64,000 bases of DNA, from contig CBDHFN010000003.1 of NCBI GenBank assembly GCA_965262605.1, forward strand, positions 186,001 through 250,000, read 5' to 3'. Below the pieces are notes generated by a model. The model ran no database searches. It was not told the origin of the DNA and was given only the letters and a program-made list of their open reading frames with translations. Below, one piece after another: positions 30,001 to 45,000 of this stretch. The DNA is from CBDHFN01 sp965262605. Its GTDB lineage: Bacteria > Pseudomonadota > Alphaproteobacteria > JASGCL01. How positions within the stretch are numbered: the first letter of the stretch is position 1; every line of letters starts with the position of its first letter. Both the position numbers and the translations under genes were made by a program.

Positions 30001-33000
30001 TGTCGCGGTATCCGCCACGGTTTTAACCAAAATTTCTTGGGTAATGGATCTTGTTGCTGAACGCGAGACATCAGTATCTTGCGTATAAATTTTTATCATT
30101 AATTTCACGGTGCCGTGGCTATGGGGAGCTGCTAAAAATTGCAAATTCGCCACTTGTTCCGAAAAAGATAATCCCAAATATCTGCCATTAACGGTGTAAT
30201 TATTATCTTTAAGCCCAAATTGATCAGTGCTATAAAAACCAGCACCGCCGCTGATTAAAGCTCCACTTGGAATATTGGAAATTACCAACCAAATACATTC
30301 ACTATCCGTATCAATCATTGACGCGGCAATTTTTAAATTCGTGGCAACATCCTCGCTTACTTCTTGTGATGAAACCACGATTGTTGCTGTATCTGAAACC
30401 GCATGAACGACAATCATTTGTGATTGCAGGGTTGAATTTGAACTGCTTCTGCCGCCAACATCCTTGTCGGTGTCTGTGGAAATGGAAGTCACCACTAATG
30501 TTATTTCGCTATGGTCATTAAGGGCTGGCGTAATTTTTAAGCCATTTAAATCCGCCCGCCTTAGCGACCAAATTCCTGAACCTAATGGCGTGCCATTATT
30601 AAATATTGCATTCGCGGGTTTGACGCTGATAATCACCGAATCAAAAGTTTCTGAACCATCTGTGTCTGCGCTGGAAATTAAAATGCTTGTGCCAACGGCA
30701 ATATCCTCTGAGGTATAGGCGGATTGCACCTCTAATTTTAAGGTATTGGCGACCGCGTCTATTTTTAATTCAAACCCTCTGGTAATGACCATGGTTTGTG
30801 AAGTTTCCGAATCGCGCGTGATGACCGAAAATGTTAAGCTAAAATCATCGGCGGAATATTTTTTGGGCGTTAAAAATAAGCCAGCATTTAACTGCGCTTG
30901 GGTTATTGTCCAATCGCTTGCTGTGCCAAAACCTGCGCTAAATGATGCGCCATTATTAAAGTTTGTTTTTGAACTTCCCGTAATAATAATTGGGAAGATG
31001 CTTTCGGAGCCATCATCGTCTTTTAATCCCAAAGATAAGGATAATTTTATCACTTGATTTTCGGAAATTCTTTGCCCAAATTCGCCCGCAAATGATGCCG
31101 AATCAGTTACACCTGATAATTTAATGGCTACAGTCGTATGCGTTTCGGTAATAGCTAATGTTGTATCCGGGCTATTATCTTTGTTTAATTCTTGGCTTAC
31201 CGCCGATATAGTCACAAAGAAATTTATATCGCTGTTCGTGATGGGAATTAATTGCAAGCCCGTAATTTGATTTAATTGCACCGTCCAATTGCCGTATTCT
31301 TCGTTAAATTTACCCTTAGACAAGCGACCTTGGACATTATTAATTACATAAAAATGGGTTTCTGAACCATCTAAATCGGCAAAGCTGGCAAAAATACTTA
31401 AATCAACGGGGTTGTCTTCGGAGACGGAGGTTGCACCCGCCATAAATCCACTTGCTGTATCGGCAACGGGATTGACATTGACTACAACAAATTCGGGGTT
31501 TAAGACTCTTTTATTTACTTGCCCGCCGCTAGTGGGTGTATCGGTAATTACCGCGGTTAAAGTCAGGGTAAAATTTTCATCGCGATTTTGCGGCGCGTTA
31601 ATATTAAAGCCTTTTCTTAGGGCAAAGGGCACATACCAGCCACGATTACTGCCACTGGGAATAAAATTTGCGCCGCTAATTGTATAACCAGATGGCATAC
31701 CTTGCAAGACAAAATATACCGATTCCGAACCATCGCTATCCATGAATGAGAAATTTAAACTGACAATATATGATTTATCTTCAGATATATCCACATTATT
31801 CGGCACAAAATCGGCTTCGTCGGCGACTGCTTTTAAGTTGACATTAATGGAATTAACTACTTGGGCGGTTATATTGGTGCTTACTTCCTTGGTGATTGCC
31901 GTTAAATTAAATAATAAATTTGAATGCGAATAATTTAATGGCGGCACAAAATTAATATCGCCGCGCGATAATTGCCCAATAATTGTCCATGATTCAAATA
32001 ATGCATCACTTGGCGAATTTTGTTTTGTAATAAATGAAAATTGTATTTTCGGATTAATGCGGTTTGCCGCCAATTGAAATTTACTGCCAAGCGGGACATT
32101 ATTAATCACCAAACTTATGGTTTCGGAATTATCATTATCCACGAGGGAATTACTAATATCAAGGGTAAATCCTTCTTCATCTTCGTCAAGGGTAATATTG
32201 GGGGCATAAACAATAAATTTCGCCGAATCGGTTACGGGATCCACCGATATAATTAAATTACGCACGCTGATAGCCGATGAGTTATTTTGTCCTTCAACAG
32301 ATAGCACCGATATTTTTAAGGTAAATGTTCTGTTTGAATGGTCGCCCCGCCTTATCGTAAGCCCATTTAAGTCATCATTGGTTAATATATATTTTAAGTC
32401 AACACCCGCCACGCCCGATGATGCTTGATAATTATTTAATTGCGCCGAAGTTGGTATGCCTGAAATAATAATTCTTAATGATTCCGAATTAAATCCTTGG
32501 AGTTTTGAATCATTATCAAACAAGCTTACGCTTATGCTAATGGCAATATTTAAGTCTTCCGACCCCTTGACATCGCTTAGGATAATATCCGGGGCATCGG
32601 CAACAGCTTGGACATTAACAACCATCGTTTGCGATGCTAAATTAATTGAGCCATCATTATCCAAAACATACGCGGTAATATATAAAGTTTGGGTTACATC
32701 GCTGTTGTTGGCGGGAATAAAGGCTAATGAAGATAATTGATTGCTATTAATCGTATAAATATTGCCATTAAAGCCGCTGTTAAATGTGCCGACATTGAAT
32801 GAACCCCAATCCGCAATATCATATCGGTTGCGCGCGCTGACAATAATTTTCGTGATAGATTCTGATTTATCGCTGGAATTTGTTGTTTCGCTTGATGATG
32901 GGAATATATTTAACAAGAATGATTTATCCTCAACCCCCGTGCGATTTTGGGCATTAACCAATGGCACATCGGCAATTGCCAATATGCTAATATTATGAAT

Positions 33001-36000
33001 CACGCTTATCAAGGCAGTTGTGCCAGAAATGGAATCTTGGGTAAGCACCGAAATGGTTAATTTTATATCTTCGTCAGAATTTTTACCATCATCGGTTGGT
33101 GATATTTTCAGCGTGCTAAATTGCTGTTGGTTTATCGTCCATCTTGTGCCATTAATCGGTAAGCCGACTAGTGAAAAGCCTCTTTTCATTACGCCATCTT
33201 TAAGAATATTACTGCCCTCAATAATAATGGTCATGCTATCGTCTTTTTTGACATCCTGCACAAAAGCATCTAATTTTAGGGTAATTGTAGTATCCTCATA
33301 CCCTGTATCCGTGCCAAATACTAACGAAGCCGTCACGGCGCCGGGCTCTACAAAGATAGCATGATTTAAAATGCGATATGCTGATTGCACGCCGTCTAAA
33401 TTTCTTTCAATGGAAACGGCGGTAATGGTCAGAACAAATGTGCCTAAAAATAAGTTTTTGCTGTTTTCTGGTAAATTTTTGTTTATAATTTTTAAACTAT
33501 CAATGTCGGCGGCATTAATTTTAAATATCTGGCGTCCATTTTCATCAAATGTCCCCGTATTAGTGCCTAAGTTAAAGCGATAATTAATCTCAGTCAGACT
33601 TGTTGCGGTTGCCCGCGTTGCGCTTGGCAGTCCAGAAATTAAATAATATTGCGATTCAGAACCATCGGTATCAATAAAGGATTTTGCCAGCGTCAAACCA
33701 ATGGTAAACCCACGAATCGCGACATCTTGGGAAACTGTGCCTGTTGAAACCTTAGTATAAGTATGGGTAATATCCAAATTAAATGTATCCGCGACCGCAC
33801 GAATCGTTAATACTTGACTGATATTTATGCCTGCTTTTGAGGCATTTTCAGTATCTTGGGTGATAACTTGAACCGACAAGGTAATTTCATCATCTTTATT
33901 TTTAAGCGGCGTATAATATAAATTTGTTAATTGCGCCAGCGTCAGCGTATAAACATTGCCAAAATTGCGCCCCGCGCTTAATGAGCCAATCGCACCACCC
34001 AATAAATTAGCAATGGTAATGGTTACGCTTTCCGAGCCATCAATATCATTGCGCCCCAGATTGATTTTTAATGGCATGGCAACATCTTCAAATGTTGAAT
34101 GCGCAATCATACTCAAACTGGCGGTATCAGAGACTGCTTGGACGCTGATTCGTTTCGTTTGCACGGCTTCAACAACATTACCCGTGCGCAATTCTTTTGT
34201 TCTTGTCGTAACTTGAAACGAAAAATCAGTATGCAGATTATTCGCAGGCGTAAATAATAAGCCATTAAGTTGCGCCCGTGACATCAGCCAATTATCATTG
34301 GCAGGGTCATAAATACCTTGGTTAAATTTGCCCCGATATATTGCCGCATCTTCACCCCTAAATGCGATTAATATTTCAATAGTTTCAGAACTATCAGTAT
34401 CGGTCAGGGTTGTATTAATATTCACCAAGAATGATTGATCTTCTTGAATCGTATTGGGTAAATTTGTTATGTCTAATACAGCAGTATCGGTTATGGGCGT
34501 TACATTAATCGTCATAAATTGGGTAATTACCGCGGTTTTATCGGTATTGGAATCTTGGGTTATTGCCGTTATGGTTAAAGATAAATTTTCCCCAAAATTT
34601 CTTGCCAATTTTACTTGCAATGATGGTAATAAATCAGAAGAGACGCTAAATTGCCCCGTGGCAGGGTCCACTATAAATTGAGGATTGCCCTTAACGACAT
34701 TTTGCAATGAGCTGCCCGCGGGCAAACCACCAATTAACACCCATAATTTTTCTGAACCATCTATATCCGTTAAAGATGGTTTAATATTAACATTAAACCA
34801 TTCATCTTCGGTTGCCGCCACATTATTGGTAATATTCGCCCCTGTTTGAAATCTTGCTGTATCTGAAACGGGCTTTATGACGATTTTATTACTAATAACC
34901 CGCATATTTGTTGTGATGGAATTATCTTCATCTTGGTCAATATTATTGACTGTTATTTGCAAGCTAAATGTGCCGCTGACATTACGGGCGGGCAGAATTC
35001 TTAAATTATTAATAATTGCGGCATTTTTATTTATTCGGTTGCCCGCAATTGTCGCCCCAGCATTACCATTTGAAATTATAGATGTTCCTAATTCAGGGCT
35101 AATAATGCTTGAACCACTGGGCAAGCCTGTAATAATTACATCGCCAAATTGTTCGCTATCGTCTATAAGGCTTAACCTAATTCCTAATAATACCGAAACA
35201 TCTTCAAAAGTAGAAATATTGGGATTCGTATATAATTTAATGGAATCAGCCACGGTTTTTATATTAACAACTTGGGTAAATTCTTTTTTTAGGGTTATAT
35301 CCCCCTCTCTATCACGATTCGTCACCGTGTAGGTTAGCGTAAAATCATCTGCCGAATGCACTGGCAGGCTCAGGCTATATAATTTATTGGTAAATGTGCT
35401 TAATTTCGCCACTGTTGCAGTATAAGATAGGGCAAAATTCCTGAATTTCGCGCCAAATGGTAAACCATTAACTTCAATTGTAATGGATTCACTGCCGTCA
35501 TTATCCGCCATGGAAAAATCAAGCTGTAATAATATAGTTGCATCTTCGTTAATTGAAACGGCGTTAAGACTTGCAAAAATTGTATCCGTTACGCCCTTGA
35601 CATCTACCGTCAAAAATTTTGTCGTAATTGCCGCCGAATTAATATTTGGATCTAATTCACGGGCAATGGTTGTAACCGTGAATGTAACATTATCATCTAA
35701 TTGCGCGCCCGGAGTAAATCTTAAATTATTAAGCTGGTCTTTGGTTAAAGTCCAATCAATATTATTGCTTGTTATGCCTTGCGAAAGACTATAACCAGCG
35801 GCGCGACTGGTTATAATAATATCCATGGTTTCTGAACTATCTGTATCAACTAAGGTCGCAGTTATGCGGATTCGGACGCTATTATCCTCGGAAACTTCGG
35901 CATTTTGCGTGGCTAAATTACCGATAGTATCCGCCACGGGGCGCACGCTTATCGCAATATCTCTGATGGTGCTTGCTGTATCGGCATTTTCAAGTTCTTT

Positions 36001-39000
36001 GGATATTATAGTAACTTGTATACTATAATCAAAAGCAGCATTCGCTAATTTTGGACGGGCATGGGCTAACGCCATTTCATTTTTTGATAATAACCATTGC
36101 CCAGTATTGGAATCTTGATGCCCCAAAGCTGGCACAGGCACAAATGAAGTGCCGCTTAATGTAACTAATTCCACATTATTGGGGATTGTTAATTTAAATT
36201 CCACAATTTCTGAACCATCTGTGTCTTTTAACGAAGCCACAATATTTAAAAACGCTGGTTGGTCTTCGTTGGTGACTATGGTTGGGCTAAAATTTTGAAT
36301 GCCGGGTTCATCGGCAATCGGCGTTAAATTTACCAAGAAATTACTGAAAGTTGTAAGCCTTGTCGGTACTGCGCCATTGCGGTCGCTGGTAAATACCGAA
36401 AATTCTAAGGTAAAATCATCGCTTGAATGCGGGAAAGGCGTAAAATATAAATTTGCTAAATCACTAAGAGCCAGCGTATAATTACCGCTGGCATCACGAC
36501 TTTGCAGATTATTTAATTCACCGCGCCCTTGCATTCCTTTTATAACGACTAGGCTTATGGTTTCTGAGCCATCAATATTATCAATGGAGTTAAGCTTTAA
36601 GTCTATTTTCTTAGCAACATCCTCTTGAATATTCCAGCCATCGGCAAAATTTGTAAATACCGCATCATCGGATACAGCAGCAACATTAACCCTTATCGCC
36701 GTATTAACCGCAAAAGTTACGCCACCTTCGTTGGAAAATACTGTGACTTGTAAAGTTGGATCAGTATCAGAATGGGCGGCGGGCGTAAAATATAAAGCAT
36801 TGAGGAATGTTGCACCGCCGGGCAGACCCAGCGTAAATGTATTTAATGTGGAAATAACTTTAATTGTTGGATTGGCGTTAGCAAAAGCAGGATCAACTGA
36901 AATACTTGCTAACATTTCATCAATATAGCTTTTCTCCCAGCCAATTCTTGCGCCGTTGGGAATATTAGTTATCACGATATTTAACGATTCATTTCTGTCT
37001 TTATCGCTGTTAAATAATATTGCCTTAAAATCAATTTTAAGCGTTATATCTTCGTTCGTGCTAAGAGCGGTTGCCACGGTAATGCTGGGTTTATCAGCAA
37101 TATCCGCTACTCTTATGGCTAAATCAGTTACTAATGTTTGAAAAATCAAATCGCCATTACCGCGATAGGTATCTTTTTCTTTGCTTACCAAAGTTAATGG
37201 AATATTAAAATTACCCGCGGTGATATTTAATCTGAAATCGGGGCTTATATCAATATACCAATCTTTAAGGCTTGAATATGCGATGGTTTGTTGCCCCGTG
37301 CCTTGATTGCTTTCTTTGGTGCCGTAATTAAGGTTATTGCCCAATTGCCCTTCAAGCGAGGGTAAAATCACGCTAAAAGATTCGCTGTCATTATCAACTA
37401 AGCTTGCATTTAAGGAAAATTGATACCTAAATTCGCGCGATTCGTTTGAGTTTAAGGAAACATTAATTTTTATCGTATCCGCAACGGGACGGACAATTAA
37501 TTCTTGAAGTTTAATTATTGTTTTTGAAATCGTTGAATCAGCTAATTCGGTGGAAGTCGCCGTATAAGTTAATTGTAATGGTTGCCCGTTGGGCGTATTA
37601 TAATTTGCTGGTGGCGTGAATAATAAACCACTTAACAAATTGCGGCTAGAATTATCAATAATCCATGAAATTGTTCTGCCATCTGGGCTTGTGGAATTGC
37701 GCCTGCCTAAACTAAGCTGTGAGCCCGCGGGTAAATTATTAATAATTAATTGGTATCTTTCTGAACCATCATTATCAAATAACCCTGAATTTATGGATAA
37801 ATTAATCACATTATCTTCGGATACTTCCACATTATCGGGGGCTAATAACGGCGCGTCAATCACGGAGACAACCGATATACTAACTCCCAATATGCTGCGC
37901 ACGGCGATAGATTCTGGGTTTGCTATTTCTCGGGTGTTGAATAAAACTTCAATGGGTCCAAATTTTTCCCCGCGATTTTCTGGGGGCGTAAATGTTAATG
38001 ATTTAAACCCATTGCCGCCATCGCCCGTATCACGAAATATCGTCCAAGTATTATCAACGCTGCTATAATTAACTGCCCCTGTGCCATTAGTTATAATTGC
38101 CCCGCGGGGAATTTGTTTTAATATTACAAATGCTGTTTCGCTATCATCCGTATCAACTAAACTATATTCAAGATTTAAGGCAACGGGCGTATCTTCGGAG
38201 GTAACAATGCTTGAAGTAAAGGAGAAAAACGATATTTTATTGGCAACGCCCTTAACAAAAATTGATTGCTGAAACGGCGTAAGCGTATTGACGGGTGCCG
38301 TGCCATCACGATTAAACGCGGTAATTTTTAATTTAAATTCACCATCTAAAAATGAATTGCCTTTAAATTGTAGCCCTTCAATATCGGTAGAATTTATGGT
38401 CCATAAGCTTCCGCTTCTTGTGCCAACGGGTATACCATTATTGCGGAAAATTACTTCATTGACATTAAATCTTGAATTACTGGTTGAAGTTGTGCCAGAA
38501 TATGTAATTGCTATCACAAATTTATCAATTGCTTCGGAACCATCACGATCAATGAATGAAATATTTAAATTTAATGGCGTGTATAAATCTTCCTCGCCAG
38601 TTTGATTGGTAAAGCTTATCGCAACGGGGTCAGTTATGGGGCGAATTGTTAAAGGCAATTGATATAAAAATGATTTTGTTATGGAATCGCGATTATTCCC
38701 TTGCAGATTTATCCCTTGGTCTTGCAAAATTACGGAAACTTGTAAATTAAAACTACCGGAGATATTTTGCGCGCCTTGAAATCTGATAGTTTGATTTTTA
38801 ATGGCTTCGGGCATGACGGTAAATCGCCATGGTTTATTGGCATCAACGGATACGGGGTTAGTTCCATTTATTGTTGCGGTCGCAATTAATAATGCCCCTG
38901 TTGGCACTTCAACCACATAATTTAGAATATTTTCCGATTCCGAATCGCGAAATGATATGCCGACAATTAAATCCTGTCTTGCATCTTCATCAACAATTAT

Positions 39001-42000
39001 TGGATTTAAATCAACTACGGGCGTATCAACCACAGCATCCACTTTAAATTCAATAATTTGCGATATGACGGCTGTGCCTTCGGCAATTTGTAAATCAACA
39101 TCACGGCTTATGGCGGTGATGGTAAATTTAAAATCTTGTGCTTGATTTGATGGCGGGGTATAATATAAATTATATTGTGCATCAAATTCTAAATTGCCCG
39201 AAGGGGGCTTTGGAATAATATTATTATCAATCGTCCAAGCATATTGATTTTGATTATCCACTGTCGCCCTGCCAAAATTGAAGATAGACCCCGATGGAAT
39301 CCCCGTTATCATAATTGCCAATGATTCATATTTTGGGTTAGCATAATCGCGATTTACCAGCCGTATCGGTATTTGCGTGCCTAAATCTTCTAAGCCAACA
39401 AAGCTATTGGAGCTTATAGTTAAACCGGGGGTCGTTGCGGCGGGTATAACATCAATTTTTTGCACAAAAAGCGAAGTTCGGCGAAATTGCGCGGGATTTT
39501 CTTTTTCAAAATTCACCACCGTATAAGTAATGCTTATGTCAAGCGGTGAATGCTCTTTTAGTTGCACAATGGCATTATCAAATTGCGCAGGATTATAGGT
39601 AAATACCCTGTCCGAACCAAATAAAGTATAATTTAACGACACAAATGAGCCACTAGCATTGCGATAACCCATTAAATTTCCTTGCCCAACCCGCACAACG
39701 ACTTGATAAGTTTCAGAACCATCAGTATCAATTAAATTAACATGCGTGTCTAAATTACCGGTTCTGCCCTCGGCAATGGCGACATTGGCAACCGCCGTGA
39801 TAAAATTGACGGAATCCGCCACGGGCGTTACCTTAATTACTTGTATTTTCGTGGTGGTATTCGTGGTATTTAACGCGCTTTCGCGATTAATCACGGCAAT
39901 TGTAAGGGTAATATCCTCGCTATAATTTTCTTTGGGGGTAAATACTAATTGATTACCAAGCTGGGTTCTATCAAGCGTCCAAATATTATCCTCACCCAAT
40001 GCGCCAAATGTTAATTTATGCCCGGGACTCATGCCAAAAATTTTAATTTCGCTTATTACTTCGGTGCCATCTGTGTCTTTGAGTTTGGCTGATAAATCAA
40101 AGGCAATGGTTTTATCCTCAGATATTTCCATGGTGCTAATTTCAATGATGGTTGAATCTATTACTGCATCAATTTGATAATTTTGGGCAAACGACCTTAT
40201 GGCAGTGATGGAAGTGCCATCGGCAAAATTTGCATCGCGGGTGACGACAGTGAATATTAATGAAAAATCTTTATCGCTATGCGGGGCGGGGGTTATGAAA
40301 ATATCCCTTAATCGGTTGCCAGCAATTGTCCAATTGGGATATGGTGCAACGCCAAGATTCGCGGGCGAAAATGTTGTATTTGCTGGATAGCCCGAAATAA
40401 TTACTTTATCAAGCGTCTCAGAGCCATCTCTGTCGGTTAGTGATGCGACTAACCCTAAATTAAAGGCAATATCCTCAGGGCTAGAAATTGATCTTGAGCT
40501 CGCGCTCCCCCTTAATTTTTCAACACCATTTAGGGTAATTTCAGCATTATCAACTACGGGATTAATTTGCACAATTTGTTCAAATTGCGTATCAACGCCA
40601 ATAAATTGCCCCACTATATTTTGTTCCCTAACGGTTGCTGTCATATATAAGGTAACATCATTATCGCTATTGGGGGGCGCAATTAATCGCAAACCCGCAA
40701 TATCTTCTTCTTTGACTTTCCAATTATTATTGCCACCATTTTCCCCAGCTGATAATTTATAATCAAGCGAAGGCAATTGAATAAATAAATATAATGATTC
40801 GCCCGCGGGCGTCGTATCCTTATGCCCAATATTTAATTTTAATGGTATGCCGAACGCCGCGGTTAAAACATCAAATTGATCCTCAACCCCGCTGACATTG
40901 CGAATCGTAAATGATGCGGTTTGTGGCACTGGGTCAATAATTAGCATCACTTGTTTTGATGCCATGGCATAACGATTTTCCCGCAAGGACTCATTAGTCA
41001 TTATCGTGACATTAAGTTTCAGGGTTTGCGCATCATATTGGGCGGGGACTATAATTAAATCATGGTATTTTTTCGCATCAACCACCCATCTTGTCGTTAG
41101 ATTTTCATTTGTTTCCAATAAAGATGCCCCAAAAACCGATGCGCCAACGGGTAAATTATCAATAATAATTTTACCGCTTTCTTGCTTGGTGCCATAATCA
41201 CCAGTAAATGAAATAAAAACTAATTGGTCAAGGGGTATGCCGTTGTTTTCTTTACGCACTGGCACAGCTGTATAATTAATTTCAATTTGCGCCGTATCCG
41301 CCACGCCATTCACCAAAAGGCTTTGCGAAAATACCGCAAGCGCCGATGCGCCGCTAGGCTGTTCGCGTGAAACCGCCGTCACCATCAATTTTAGCGTGCC
41401 ATTAAAATTATGCGGCGGAATAAATGATGCTAGTTGATTTAAGGTTGCTGGGTCTGGGTCAAAGCGCCATCTGTTAAAAACTGCATTTTCGGCAATTAAT
41501 GATCCTTGCAAAAATCTTGTGCCAGCGGGGGTTTCAACGACATAATATATTGTTTCTGATAAATCTTGGAATTTTTCGCCGGGTTTTACGCCAAAAATAA
41601 CCGTGCTTGTATCGTCTTCCTCAACCGAGCCAGAAGTTTGTATGACAAGATTAGTCGGCGCATCGCCAACTGCTGTCATTTTCATAACAAGCGTATTAAC
41701 GCTGGAAACATCAAAATCCGCCACGGGACCATTATTATTAAAATTATTAAAAAATAATTCGCGCGAAAATGCGGTTACCTTTAAGCTTATATCCCAACCA
41801 TAATCAAGGGGCGGAATTAAGCGCATTGATTTAAATAAACTGACATTGGTGGAATTTGTTGTGCCATCGGCATTGATTAAATTTAAGGTAATGCCCCCTT
41901 CTACAAAGGTGAAAAATGCCGCCGAACCATCAGGTTTTATCCCAGTTAAAATGGCGGGATTTTCAGCGCGAAAAATTGATGGGAATTTATCCGCGGCTTC

Positions 42001-45000
42001 GGGAATATTAAACACAACCCGCGATAAAGTTTCCGAATTATCTGTATCGGCTAAACTATACGAAAAATTTAATAAAATACTTTGGTCTTCTTTGCCCGAT
42101 AATTTTTGATACCCCAAATAAACCGAATCGGCAACGGGCACAACATGAACATTAATAATATTTGTCATAATTGCTGTGCTTGCATTGCCGTCCTTGACAA
42201 CGACGGTGGCGGTTAAATCAAAATCGGACGCAACATTTACCCTGTCATTTCTGGTTGGATCTTTTATTAAATATAATGTGCGCCAAACAGATGATTTTAA
42301 ATTCACCCCGCCAGTGACTATCCATTCGCCCTTATTAGAATCCGTAAAATCCTTAGAGCCAGTGGGGAAATTTGCATATTCTGATTGTATAGCCAAACCC
42401 GTTGGTATCCCCGTAATGCGCACCAAGGCAATTGATTCTGAGCCGTCAGTATCCTTGAATGAAAAATATAAGGAAAATTTCAGCGTTTCATCTTCGTTGA
42501 CATTAAGCGTTCCCGCGCCCTTATTTTCAAATTGTGGCGTATCGGCAACGGCATTAACCCTGATAGCCAGCGTTTTAACATTGGCTAATTCAATTTTACT
42601 ATCAATTTCTTTGCTAAATGCGGTAATTAAAAATGAAATATTTTTATTGCCCGAATCATAATTCGGTGGTGGTATCCAAATTAATCCCGACATTTGACTT
42701 GCCGCAAATCGGTATGAACCATCAGCCATAGACAATCCAACATTACCCAAATTATTAACAAATTTTGACCCCGCTGGCGCCCCCGAAATAAATACTCTAT
42801 CAATTGTTTCGCTGCCATCATTATCGGTTAAAGATAAGATAATATTTAATGGGTATGATTGATCCTCAACAATAACGACATTATTGGGGTAAGTAAATAT
42901 AATCGTATCGGCAATACCTTGAATATCAATATTTTGGGTGGTTATCGCAACTCTTGTGCCAAAAATATTACTATCGCGGTTAAATGCCGTAATGGATAAT
43001 CTTATCGGTCTTGTATCCCTTGGATTTGTTTGTAATTGCAATTCTTCAAAATTTAATAAATTCAAATCCCTTGAAGTAAAAGTCCAAATATTATCTATAT
43101 TTGTGCCAATTTCTAAACCTAAATTATTTAAAAATCTATTACCAGTAAAAGCGCCAGAAATAACAACTTGAAATATTGACTCGCTTCCGTCCGTATCATT
43201 TAAGGCAACGCGAATTTGTAATGGCACGCGATTTGAGGCATATGTGCCTTCTTGAAATGATAAATTACTTGCGGTGACTATTGGTGTATCAGTTACGGCA
43301 TTTACTTGCACTAAATATTGTTGTGTGGCATTTTGCACGGCGGGGCTTTTTGGGTCGCGCGTTTGCACGGAAACTTGCAAGGAAAAAATGCCACTTCGGT
43401 TAGGTGGCGGTAAGAAATTTAACTGCCCCAATAAATTTGTTGGAATGCGCCAAATTCCATCATCAATTATTTCGCCAATATCATTGCCGTTATCATCAAC
43501 AAATCTTGCTAAATTTGGCACATTACTGACAATAAATTGCACCACTGTTTCTGAACCATCAACATCAGCGGTTTGCACGGGTGGATCAAATTTTACAAAC
43601 CTGTCCTCAGTGGTAGAGAAGGTTTTTTCCAATAATTGCGCCGCATCAGGAGTTGGGTCAACCTTAATACGCATAAGGCTTGTGGTAATTGTTGGCGTTA
43701 AATTATCATTTTCTTTATTAACCACTTGAATCGTAAGCGTAATACTACCAGCAAAATCTTTGGCGGGAGTAAATTTTACCAAAGGCAATTGATTTTTGGT
43801 AAGCAACCAAATATTGGACGATTCGGGATCCAGCTGACCCGCACTAAATGAAACCGCATATCCTTGGTTAATATAATTTTGCAAGCCAATAATTTTAACA
43901 ATTTGCGATTCTGAACCATCAGTATCGGCGGATGATAATGATATTGGTATCGCAATCCCCAAATCCTCTGAACCTAAATAAACTTCTGTGGCAATTTTAA
44001 TTGATTGTGCAATACCCGTCACGGTAATTGGCACTGCAACAACTTTAACGGCTGTGCGAAATTCCGCTGTGGCATCATCTTCAAGCTGTTCTTCGGTAAT
44101 TACCGAAAAAGTTGCGGTGAAATCTGAATTACTAAATGATTTTGGGTAATAAATTAAACTATTTAATTCCGCCGTGTTGGTAAAACTGATGGAGATTTGC
44201 CCAGTGGCTGGAACTTGAATTACTTCATTGCGAATTTTAAAAGATGAACCTTCAATAACATTGCTAATCACAATTTTTCTTAATATTTCTGATCCATCGC
44301 GGTCAATTAAATCAATTTGATTAAACCGCACATTGGCTTGCCCATTTTCATCAACATTTACCGCTTGGATTGCCACGCTTGCCGTATCGGCAATCGCGCG
44401 CACCACGACATTAACCACCTGCGCCGCCGAGGCAATTTGATTAGCATCGCCTTTTTCTTGGCTAAGCGCAACCACGGTAATGGAAAAATCGTTGGACGAA
44501 TTCGTAAATGGGCGCACTGATATTGCATTTAATTCGCTTTGCCATGACGAGACATTGCCCGAATTTGGCGGGCTATAATAATGATAATCACCAGCGGCGG
44601 ATAAAATTAAACTATTGGTATTTGCGCCCTGAGGAATACCATAAATCTTTATTTGGAAAATATTTTCCGTGGTAACGCCTTCTTTTAATGAAATAAAATT
44701 GCCTAAATTTAAGGAAACAAATTTATCTTCTTGAAGAATTATGGGCGTGATGGCGGGATTAATATTGGGGGCATCGGCAATTGGCTGCACTTGCACTGCC
44801 ACTAATTCTGATGTAATTGCCATGGTGTTATTTGAACCCTCGGTCGCAATTGCCGAAAATAGCAAACTAACGGGACCATTATAATCCGCTGGGGGTAATA
44901 AATATATGGCACTTATTTCATTATATAATTTTAATTCTTGCGCGCCCGTATTGGATCTAATTAATTGCTGCCCATCTTTAAGGGCGATTTTTAACTGCAT

